From Clitopilus passeckerianus (Eukaryota > Basidiomycota > Agaricomycetes > Agaricales > Entolomataceae), in assembly GCA_944990035.1 (NCBI GenBank), contig CALYLX010000026.1, positions 310,001 to 374,000 on the forward strand: a stretch of 64,000 bases of DNA. The letters are read 5' to 3'. Below, in pieces: positions 53,932-64,000 of this stretch (its first letter is position 1; each line of letters starts with the position of its first letter). The notes under the pieces are model-generated. The model searched no databases, was not told where the DNA came from, and saw only the letters and a list, made by a program, of their open reading frames with translations. The position numbers and the translations under genes were made by a program.

Positions 53932-56086
53932 TTAGGATACGTGATATAGTTGGCGAGGTAGGGAAGGTGCACGATCAAAATAATTGAAAAAGCTTTGGCA
54001 GTAGAAGTTCGTGGCATCGTGTTCAAGATCGTTCAAAAAGGTTTGGCTGACCTTCCCAGCAAGCTGTTCACGAGAAAGCTTGTGGAGAATCTCCAATGAC
54101 CCTTTCCATGACCGCAGGACCTCGACGAAAGCCAAGACGTAAGGGATGCGCTCCTGCCAATTATCTGCGACCATGCCTGCATTGGCGGTGGGAAGAGACG
54201 GCGGGAGGAAGTCACCATGCTGGAAGCACTTGGATATGCGCTGAATGCGCTGTCGGGCTGGGAGATCAAGCTCGGATGCAAGGCAGTCCAACGAGAGTAG
54301 TTCGAGGCAGAAATTTGCTTCATTGAGTTCCCATGTCACCTCTCGAAAGATTTGTACGCATTCTGCCGGTTTTTTATCGGGAGACAGGGGAATTCCACGC
54401 CAGGAAATGTGCAAGTCGGGTTTATATGTTGCAGAAGCCAGTTGAAAGTTTGTTTCGGAGAGAAGAAAGGTGTAAATCTGCCGAATCTTGTCTCGAACCA
54501 CCGCCGCCTTCGATGTGTCGTTCTTGCCAGTATCCCTGCCGAGTAGTTCAAGAAACTCGCGCCATGTTTGGGATCGCTGAGTAAGTGTGAGTTGCTTTCG
54601 TGCTTGGAAAATCAGCGAAGGACGGGCTCGCAACCATGCAAGTAGGTAGGCCATCTTCTTTTCGTCGCTTGCCGGGGTGATTATGGTGTGCGGGTCTGGA
54701 AGTGCAAAGCACTTCATGGTAGGGTTTGTCTCGAAAGTGGTCAGGAGCCGACCTCTGGATTGGTTGATCGCTCCTAATGCGGTAGACCACGTTGAGGGTG
54801 GTTTCGGGAAGAAGACTGTATCAAATATAGAGTAGAGGTCGCGCCCAGCGCTGGGTGGCAGTGCCTTTGCTGCTTTCCTCCTGTTCTTCGACAGTTGTAT
54901 TGGTGTACGTTCTGAATAGAAGGTTAATGGACAATCAGCTCTGCATGGATCATGGACGTACTGGGCTCGGCTTCACGTGCAGCCGCTTGAGGTATAGTGC
55001 GGCTTCTTGAAGCCATGAGGTTTTGGAGGGTAATCTTATACGAAGCATTTGGGATAAGGTCCACGCCGTCAGTCCGAACGCTGCTATCTGGATCATAAAA
55101 CATCCAGATCCGTGAATAACGATGGATGTGATCGAATTTTTCCTTGGAATCTTCCTCTGTCCCGGCGGTTGCGTAAACGGAGGGATGGGGTGGGGCTGAG
55201 TCGTGAAGGGTAAGGGATGCGGAAGGAAGGATGCAGGCAACAGGGTTGAGAACCCGCATATCCAAAGAGCTTTGACGATCTTGAATGAAATAGACAGGGA
55301 GACCTGCGTAATAGAGGCGTAAAACAATGGAGACGTCGGACGTATACGCGCCAAGCGTCAGTGCAGTATTTGTTGGTGCTTTTCCTTCTAGGCGACAACG
55401 ACGGTAGCCGGGCTCGTAGATCTCAAAGTAGTCGAGCATGGCCCGGACTTCGAGAAAGTACCGTTGAAACTCTGCGATGGTGAATTGTAGTTCTTGAAGA
55501 GTGGTGGACTGCTCGCCAACGCGTACGCATGTGTGGTTCATCAGCTTGAGTGTAGAGAGTAATTGTTCAGGCGGCGCGTCTTGACCAGTAATGTACTGCT
55601 TGGCGCGATTGACGAGTTTGCTCCGTATTTCGTCGAATAACCGATACTTTTGTTCTGAAAGGCATCCGAACCCTTCAATGGTGCTGCCGGGGTGGTGAAT
55701 GAAATCCTCATCCGTTGCGTCCCACCAGATCGGTGTAATGGGGTCCTTAGAATCTTCAGGCTTTCGGGGAATAGCGGCAAAGTATTCGTAATGAGTCGAG
55801 TAGAACTGAGGCCATATAGCGAAATCATCGTGTCCAAATCGCTGATCGGCACGAGCACGAACTTCATGGAGACCCCATGGCGGAAGGGGAATGCTCGTGC
55901 AGTTTGGGCTGATTATAAGTCTTCCGTCGACTTCGCTGACGGTTCTTGAGGGAAAGGGGTAGTCAGCTAAAAGTCGGGGAAGAGAACTTGGTCAGTCTTG
56001 CATCGGGAGAGAAAAATCGATATGAACATACATTCCAGGTCAGAACTAGACGCCATAACATAATCCTTAGTCCCTTCCGAGGCCAT
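53932..56086 (-). CDS. Agaricomycete protein family of unknown function
   Basis: Exon 1 starts at ATG 56086 (MASEGTKDYVMASSSDLE), ending at GTATGT. The second part, from about 55965, reads DYPFPSRTVSEVDGRLIISP, then GHDDFAIWPQFYSTHYEYFA, DEDFIHHPGSTIEGFGCLSE and the helix FQRYFLEVRAMLDYFEIYEP. It continues through LTLGAYTSDVSIVLRLYYAG to about 54940. The last part (about 54905-53932) reads RWARPLLYIFDTVFFPKPPS, then ALPDPHTIITPASDEKKMAY, and a long helical end. I know this order (a conserved proline-rich start, the DEDF...PGS...G block and the YFEIYEP helix) only as a repeated agaricomycete family without assigned role. The join near 54930 needs a short intron or reflects a frameshift. It is downstream of and convergent with the retrotransposon-interrupted gene. 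Confidence 0.6.
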
Positions 56087-57571
56087 TGCAGTTAGATGTT
56101 TGAGAGGAGGGTGTGGATAAAAGCGATGTCGATAAAATCTCTTCTGAGGGTATCTGCAGAATCCCGATCCCGATTGAACCAAAAAAAAGGAAGGCAACAG
56201 CTCCAGTCGGCACTCGATCGGCACGAGAGTCTTCAAAGGATTCTAGGTGCGCGACACCAAGTCAAACCACACCAAAGAATTGAAGTCGAGTAGTTCTAAG
56301 CCCAAGTTCAAATTAGCCCAATTTGAGATATAGGAAGCAACAAACAGCTAGTAAGAGCAAAAGCTCCGGCCACAGCCTGAGATCCGGTCAGCACCCAATC
56401 GGCACGGGAGTCTTGAGGAGATTCTAGGTGCGCGACACCAAGTCAAACCACACCACAGAATCAAGGCAGAAGAGTAACCTGTGAACAAAAAACAGATTGG
56501 TTAGCCACAAGACATATTCTTAAAGAACTTACCTTGCCGATCAGCTGGTAACGAGGGGGCGAGGATCCAGAGGACTAGAAGTAGTAAGTTATCAGGGTAT
56601 AAAGTAGAGGTGTCAGCGTCAGCGTGAACGTGAACAGCGAGGACGGTGATAGGGACTTGTCGCGGTTCGTTGAACTTCAATTCCACGCGTCAAGCGCCGC
56701 TGACATAAGCCTGTCCTCATGGTTATCTCGCCCAAATGGCATCAACAAGCTCTTAGCTCTTCGTCTTCGTGGCGTCCTCCTCCCTCGTATCCACTTCTTT
56801 TCTCAAGCACTCGACTGGGGTTTGACTTGGTGTCGCCCAGTCAGTGACTGCATCAAGATTTCCATGCGCACAAGAATCTACCTCGGTGCGTTTCCTCCGC
56901 CGCCTCTGAAGCTGATTATGTTGTCCATCCAGGATCGCCAGAGCCCGCTCTCATGAAAATAGCTTCACTGTTAGCAGTCGTCAGCCGGGCCCCAAGAACA
57001 GCCTTTCTGGCCCATTTTTGCTCGCCAGTGGCTTGACCCGTTCGCATTTGTCACCTTTTTGCACAAGCTCTTTGTGGTTCCCCTTTTGCAACATTTCAAG
57101 CTACTACTTCAACAATACCAACGGTTCTGTGTGCCCTTGTGGCTTCCCCCATCGAGTATTCTCTCCTCCCCCTCGTGAGTCAGGTTTTCAGTCGCTTTTT
57201 ATGATCATTTACGAAAGTATTCTCTCTTAGCCACGGCTCTCAATCATCAAATACAACATAATCATCAGCTATACGTCCTATTTCATATTTCTTGCCCTCG
57301 CCGCTCTTACGAGATGATACTTTCTTCCGGTACGGTCTCATCTATCCTCCGACGCAAAACAACTGACATTTGCACAGGTTCTGGCGTTCGGCTTGGGGAT
57401 CGCCTGCACAGCACCGGACTGTACATTTGCATATATCATTTCTCTTCGCTTTCAGTAGACTACGAAATTTCACTGCATTGAAGGCACTTTCCAATTGTTT
57501 ATACACCTGTCTTTAAATCCGTCCACCTGGAAAATATTTGTTTTGCTCGTTATCCACGTCTCCGACCCTCT
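56087..57571. other. Intergenic with an imperfect 85-bp direct repeat
   Basis: Segments at 56205-56288 and 56387-56468 are about 85% alike, both containing GATTCTAGGTGCGCGACACC. No gene is seen. The right part should contain the promoter of the transposase gene at 57572. Confidence 0.6.
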
Positions 57572-60500
57572 ATGGCCCCCAAACGGTTCTGTGCTTGCGG
57601 CTGCAGGGGTATGGTTACCGCTCCAACAGAAGCCCGCCACCTCCAGCTCTCGAATATGCTGGACCTGGGACAGTCCGTTCTCAATGAAAACCAAGAGACG
57701 CTCAAGTCCTTTTCTCGGCCAAACCAAAAGAGTCGAAAGCGAAAAGCAAACAACTGCGGCAACTCCGTTCCACCTTCCACCAAGCGACAGAGGCATTCTG
57801 AGAATGTGGACGGCGTACACCTCGAAGACCATGATCAAGGGCCAATTGGAGAAGATGACCTACAACCTTCAATCGACTCCCCTCTGCCACCCAATGGCAA
57901 TCCTTTCGGGCCTTCTGAGAACGTGGAGGCATTACCGCCAGCGTCTGCACCAGCTGGCTTCGAGCCTTCGGCTGAGGGCGATTTGTCGTGTTTGCGACGT
58001 TCAGCCCACGTCGCAGCCAGAATGCAGTTTGTAGCCCACCATTACCATCACCCAGACCTGCGAAACCTCGCGCCTGATGAGCCAGAGGATGACGGCAGCG
58101 ACGAAGAAGATCCCGAAGACATCCCCGCTGACGATGGGTGGGCTGAAGAGGAGGATACTTCACTGCCTGCGGCATGTGGAGAAGAGGGTGTTTCTGTCTG
58201 GGACCTTCTTGGCGAAGGCTTCCTTAAGGAGGTTTCCATGCTCGGTAAGAAATCCAATGAATCACAATTGATAACAAGGCGCTAACATGAATACAGATGG
58301 CAAGGTTCTTGATGAATGCGATGTTCGTCTTCTGAAGGCCTATACTCTCAAGGTCAATGACGGATTGACCGACGCCACCTACGAACGATTGAAATATCTC
58401 GTTCCCGAAGCTGGGATCACTACATTGGAGAAGACTGAATCGCGGGTCCAATTTCTCTCAGGCTTCAAGCCTGTGCGCTACGACTGCTGCCCAAGATCCT
58501 GCATCTGTTACACAGGTGCCTACGAAAAGCTGAAGAAATGCCCCTTCTGTAAGGTCGACAGGTACAAGGCGAATGGGAAGGCTCGAGCATACTTTGAGTA
58601 TCTACCAGTCGCTCCTCGCCTGCGTGCAATGGCCTCCAATCCAAATTATGCCAAGAAGATGGAGTATCGCAGGAACCACACCCCCAACCCCGAGAATATA
58701 TCCGACATCTTTGACGGCACTCATTACTGCGAACTCCTTACCAAGCCCGTCATGGTCGCCGAACAGACCTTGCCTTTCTGTCACTTTTCGGATGATCGCG
58801 ACATTGCTTTGGGCTTATCCACCGACGGTTTTGCCCCTTTCAAACGTCGAACCAAAACGGCCTGGCCTTTAGTCCTTTTCAACTACAACCTTTCACCAGA
58901 GGAACGGTTCTCGAAGCACAACATAATATCCGCTGGAGTCATACCCGGTCCAAAGAAGCCCGTCGACCTCGATTCTTTCCTCTGGCCACTAGTGCACGAG
59001 CTTATACAGCTCTCAATTGGGGTCAGTGCTTTTGACGCCCTGTCAAAAGCCCTCTTTATCCTCCGTGCATTCCTTATCATTGTCTTCGGTGACATTCCCG
59101 CTGTATCTATGGTGATGCGAGTCAAGGGCCAGAATGGCTATTCGCCCTGCCGTCTATGCGAAATCAAAGGCATTCGTGTGCCAAATGGTGACGCGAAGGC
59201 TACCCTCTATGTCCCTCTCCATCGTCACGAATTTCCCGACGCCCCTACTTCTTACGATGCCAGGAACTTGCCCGACCGCTCGCACGCGACATTTATGGCG
59301 CAGGCCCACGAAGTTCAGGATGCCGCAACAAAAACAAAATCTGAAGAACTTGCCACCGAATACGGCATCAAAGGAGTCCCATTACTCAGTTGCCTGAGTT
59401 CAATATCCTTCCCTGCATCCTTCCCGTACGACTTCATGCACTTAATTTGGGCCAATCTCATTCGAAATCTCATTGCTCTCTGGACCGGAAAGTTCAAGGA
59501 CCTCAATCACCAAAACCAAGGCTACAAACTTGAGAAAAAGGTGTGGGATAAAATCGGCAAGGATACCGCCGACGCTGGTTCATACATCCCATCCTCCTTT
59601 GGAACACGCGTGCATAATGTTGCAGCCGAGAAATCCCACTTCACCTGCGAGATGTATTCAAACTGGACTCTTCACATCGCATCGGCCGTTCTCCGTGGTC
59701 GCTTCCCTCAAGATCGTTATTACAAGCATTTCCTCCAGCTCATCAACCTCCTGAAACTATGTTTAGAGTACGAGTTCTCTCAAGATAAGATTGCTCGACT
59801 TGGTGAAGGATTTGCGACTTGGGTGGAGGATTACGAGCGGTAAGCTTTTCATGTGGCGACTATTTGCATACAGTATCTGATTATTGGGCACCAGACTCTA
59901 CTATCAACACGATCCCACCCGAGTCTCCTGCTGTCCATTAACTTTGCATGCACTGTTGCACATCGCATCAAGTGTCCGCACAGTTGGTCCTGTCTGGGCC
60001 TACTGGGCATTCCCAATGGAGCGCCACTGTGGGGACATTGCAGACCATATCGGCAGTCGTCGATATCCATACACAAGCATCAACCGATACGTTACGTCGC
60101 AAGCCCACCTGGCACAGATCAAACTACTATACAATTTACAGAAGGAATTGTCGCTCGAATCCACACCTTCTCAAAAGGACCATTTTTCTTGCCCAGGATG
60201 TCAGTCTCGCCCCGTTCCTTCTGACAGCGCAATACTAATCCCAAATAGATAAACAATTTGTTCTTTCCCCTCCCGTCAGCAAGCAGACAACAATGTCAAA
60301 AGCACTGTGGCTGAAGCTTACCGCCGCGCTCGCAACACGATTCGAAGTCGGGGCACAAGTTGTTCGCAGACTTCTTCCGGCATCCACATTGGTAGCCACA
60401 TACGGACGTGTCCTGCGGATTGGAGGCGGTGATAAAATGCAGGCGCGGGACCTCGTCAAGATGGCCGAGGATGGCAGAGATACGTCGTATGTCCGTGTAA

Positions 60501-60914
60501 GTATCCAGACGTCGACTTATTCACGTTTGACGCTGCTAACATATCCAACATCTGCCCTAGTACCGACTTTCCGTGGATAAATTCGCGCATATCCCCCGTC
60601 GGGAACCCGTCCTTGAGTGGCGCGAGCATTTTGGACAGCTCTTACAAGTCATTGTCGTTGATGTACCAGAGCCACGCCAGCCCAACAGCAAGATCAAACC
60701 ACGAGCTTACATCTTCGCCGTGATTCATAATATTGACGCAGTCACTGAATCACTGGGACCAGTGTCGATCAGTTATCTCATGGGCGATGACGCAGGAAGA
60801 ATTGAGGTGGTGGATATAAACCGAGTGAAATGTGTGATTGGGCGTATCAGGCTCGGCGAACGATGGGCAATCGTTGACAGGCATGACAAGTTGTATCCGA
60901 TACATGAAAGGTAG
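57572..60914 (+). CDS. Tnp2-type transposase of the CACTA (En/Spm) superfamily
   Basis: Five exons: 57572-58244, 58297-59839, 59895 to about 60199, about 60249-60496 and about 60561-60914, giving roughly 1040 residues. The N-terminus is Cys-rich (FCACGCRGM), followed by a basic run (KSRKRKANN) and a long acidic spacer. The Tnp2 core begins with CCPRSCICYTG and CPFC cysteine pairs, then IALGLSTDGFAPFKRRTKTA with a likely first Asp, IPGPKKPVDLDSFLWPLVHE, and the Cys-containing NGYSPCRLCEIKGIRVP. The second Asp is probably in FPYDFMHLIWANL, and the Glu probably in WAFPMERHCGDI (exon 3). No disabling change was found, so the element could be autonomous. The terminal repeats were not located. Family knowledge: it cuts and pastes elements with CACTA-type ends. 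Confidence 0.85.
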
Positions 60915-63900
60915 CTTACACCGCTACCTATTCCTAATAACATTTCTTTGTGCCAATTTCCAGCAACCTGCAGTGTCAGGTCTTGGATGTGAATTTGCTA
61001 CCCTCGCTTTCATGCTCAAATGGCAGGAACTGTAGGTTACGAAATTTAATGCCACTTGTTCAGCTCAAATAGGGTGAGTTTCCCCCGGCTGAAAACTCGG
61101 CCTTCATAATTCATGCTTAAAGCTGATGGATTGATAATACTAAATTTCATACATGCATTCTCGACACAAAAGTACTGAATCAAAGGCATGAAAATTCATA
61201 TAGAAAATTTCCCACTTCAGAGAGCTGAATGTAAATGTGCTGAATTTCCGCCATCATTTCAGCCACCCCTTGATTCATACTCCACATGTATGAAAAGTCC
61301 GTTTCAGACCCTAAAGCGGATGGATTTCATGACTCTTTCCCCGTACAGTGCGAGCTCTCCAAGGTGGCTTAAGTGCAGCCTCGTATAGGCGCAAAACATG
61401 ACCTTGCTAACCGAGAACGGCTTTTCAACGCTTAAAGATAGCCCATTACTGACACTGTTCAGTGCCGAAAATTCCGAGACCCGGCCACTGGCACCGCTCA
61501 GCAACATTTGGTACGAGTGTATCCCAGGCCAGTCCAGGAGGGCCAATTTGACTCGCCAAGGACAGTAGTGAGAGGATTCAGATGGGTCTAAACGCGCTGA
61601 TTCATGCAGATGAACCCTTACTTTGGGTGTGAACCACATCATCATCAAAATAGAAAACGCCGGGGACATCGTATACTGAGATAGGCTCGAGTCGGCAGCC
61701 TCACTGGTCGGTGCGGACAAGCGTTAATACTAGTATATGGATTACTATTAACATATAATCTATCAGTGACCATTGCCACCGCTCGTGAGGATTTAGAGCG
61801 CGAGCGGAATGGTGTGTCACTGGGATACCTCGTGCAGCGCTGAGGCCCGAGGAAGAGGATAAACTATTCGCTCAGCTAAAACAGAACTGTTCTTACCAAG
61901 CAGTATCAAGGTGGTTCCCAAGAATTGGCCATGTACTTGTTGACGGTCAAACATTGCTTGGGCATTGGTGTGGCTGTTTTGATCAATCGAGGCGAGCCCA
62001 TTAATATTCCAGTTATGTAAGTGATTGACAGTAGATTCTGAATCCTTCATCGTTTCTCCCACTTCGACCGCCATGACCTTTATCCTCGTGGTGAAGTATC
62101 CATTGGTTGATGTCGCCGTGGCTAGAGGCAGGTTAAAAAATTCTGTCTAATACGCCCTCTCTGACAATTCGACCTTTTCATTTGGGCAGATGTCCAGCAA
62201 CGGCGCATGGCTCCGAATCGGACGAGGCCATTGATAGCGACACCTGGCCTATATCACTCTCAATCCGCGCTCTCCACTGGACTTTGACTGGGACGGTAGC
62301 TTGATGTTAAGGCTGGATGAAGTAGGCTAGGTCTTAAGAGGACTTTTTTTGTTGTCGGATAGATATTGTAGTACGACTAACAACGATTGGCCACAAGGCC
62401 GGATTGGACTGTCTAAGTTCAGTTGCGATGAAGATGGGATTGAAAATGATAAATTGGAAGGAGGATCACTCACACCAAGTTCTTCTCAGACGTAGCTTTG
62501 ACAGGGCTAGAGGACGAATACAAGAACGGCTATGATGGATAGGACGAAATAATCCATGTACACTAATACATTCTTAGATGTGGAGATCCATGGGTTATCG
62601 AGACGTTGAATAGGATGCAGTTACTTTGTAAGGTGAAATTCCATCCCAAAGGTTCTTGCGTCGTCTTCAGCGAAGATATCCTGATACTGTGGTGACCAAG
62701 GATGGGCTCGCCATTCCGCGTCATGGTACACTGGACGCGCCGGTCAACTATTTGTCATCCGCATTGGAGTCCCGGTAAACATTGGGTAACTCGATACCTT
62801 GCACGTACGGATCATCAGGAGGGATCTTCTGTGATCTTCAATATCAAGATGCGCCCAGTGCTGCATCAGGGTCTGGGGTCTGTTAGGCTTACGGCAACGG
62901 GGGTCCGGCCAGGTGATTAGACCGCGAGAATGATGAACATGATCGACATTCCCACTCTCTTCCTCGCCCCGTCCCTCGTCATTTTTATCACTTCTCTACG
63001 TGATCCTTCACGTCTCCCCTGACGCAGAACCTCGCCAAAGTCATCATCGTCCCCAGTTCATGCTGTGTTACGCTGACATGGAGAATAGGATTCTAACCTA
63101 TCGTGGCGTCGACCCTGCCCCTAGACTATACCCACTCTCTTCTAGATGCTCCGATATCCTGCGTTCATATCACCGAATCGTCTTCATCTTCCTCAATCTT
63201 ACCCGTCATTCTTGAGAACAAGGCTGACGCGTCGCCGTTTGGTTTGCTCCGACAAAGTAAGGTGCTGCAAATACTTTGCAAGTATCAGGCGACTCGATGT
63301 TCTACCGAGAAGATATGTTGATTTCCCGTTCCGTTCAGTAGGAAATGTCGTGTATTCACATATCCGAATGACCAATATACTTTCTGTACGATGCTAGCAA
63401 CATTACGGCGGAATCGAAGGTCCCAAAGTCAGGAAACTTGATAATTGGAGAGACTCATCATATGCCTACTTGAACAGGCGTTACCAGCTCATTCTGAGCC
63501 GTAGGAGTGCATCTACCACTGGGCTAGCGTGACATTGTTCGTCCCAGTCAAACGGGAAACTTGTGGGAGTTATCCCGGGTTGATTGGCTCCAGATATGAC
63601 TATACAATAGAGTACTGATCAATTATCTTCAAACACGGCAATCCATTCGATAATGTGACCGTCAGCAAGATCGTCAGGATGCGTTCCCATGAAGGCGTTT
63701 GGGCGAAACCTAAGGATGTCAACGATTGCTGATGTAAGCACCTTGCTCGTTGATCAATATCTCCCACCATCATCAGCACCTTTTGTCGTTCTCGCCCACA
63801 ACCAAGCGATAACCCACCCTCAAGCTCAATGAAGGCGTTAAAATCGGGTAGAGGTTTGCCATAATCATCTCTTCATAGTCCTTTATCTGACTTTTCCGAT

Positions 63901-64000
63901 TAGATTGACGAGCTACGTTTCTGGGCCGACAGCAATGCACAGCATGTGTTTAGCACGACAAACCCACACATCTACCTCCCTTTGCTCTGGAGTTTTCCTC
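60915..64000. other. No recognisable gene; possible Pol III-type remnant near 63.5 kb
   Basis: Scattered short frames only (for example 61304-61720 minus, 61817-62074 minus). At 61060-61310 the motifs GCTGAA/TTCAGC and ATTCAT recur, possibly the subterminal part of the transposon. On the minus strand at about 63430-63535 there is an A-box-like TAGCCCAGTGGTAGATGC and, 40-odd bases on, a B-box-like TGTTCAAGTAGG. Confidence 0.4.

Overview
This window is nuclear DNA from a filamentous basidiomycete, most probably a mushroom-forming Agaricomycete. The evidence is dense 45-70 bp GT-AG introns, compact genes, expanded families of fungal multi-pass membrane proteins and F-box-like proteins, a DUF3328/UstYa-type gene, and typical fungal transposons (MULE, Tnp2/CACTA, chromodomain Ty3/gypsy). 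Gene models were built by eye from splice signals and from comparing paralogues within the window.

Layout. 1-20440: four paralogues of one 7-TM protein family (1-861 decayed; 7575-8882, 16643-18148 and 19160-20440 apparently intact) plus a distant relative at 14623-16014. A MULE transposon (1262-5769) sits among them with recognisable TIRs and a 10-bp target duplication. It carries arrays of CTGCA motifs and a broken GCM/WRKY-type transposase gene. A minus-strand alpha/beta-hydrolase gene (10221-12737) is interrupted by a 101-bp tandem duplication. 20509-41011: five F-box-like genes (20509-22412, 22482-24359, 24547-26417, 34476-36198, 39253-41011) plus relics. Between them lie a Kex2-processed repeat peptide precursor with an adjacent UstYa-type oxidase (28597-30694) and a Rossmann-fold gene (36589-37724). 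Two copies of a small unnamed gene lie at 32.4-32.8 and 41.4-41.9 kb. 42686-46138: a divergent pair of genes with acidic low-complexity proteins. 46133-53595: a chromodomain Ty3/gypsy element with three 462-bp LTRs in the order (-)(+)(-). 53932-56086: a fungal gene of unknown function. 57572-60914: a full-length Tnp2/CACTA transposase gene. Beyond 61 kb I recognise no gene.

The two most notable systems are these. (1) The precursor/UstYa pair has the anatomy of a dikaritin-type RiPP locus: a secretion signal, four Lys-Arg-bounded repeats carrying a Tyr-Trp-Pro core, and an oxidase with two HxxHC motifs. (2) The retrotransposon has nested target-site duplications showing that its own LTR end attacked its own third ORF (autointegration). 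The resulting inverted form now sits between the flanks of an LTR insertion that cut off the end of a host gene.

All functions are inferred from reading motifs. No database search, expression data or folding program was used.
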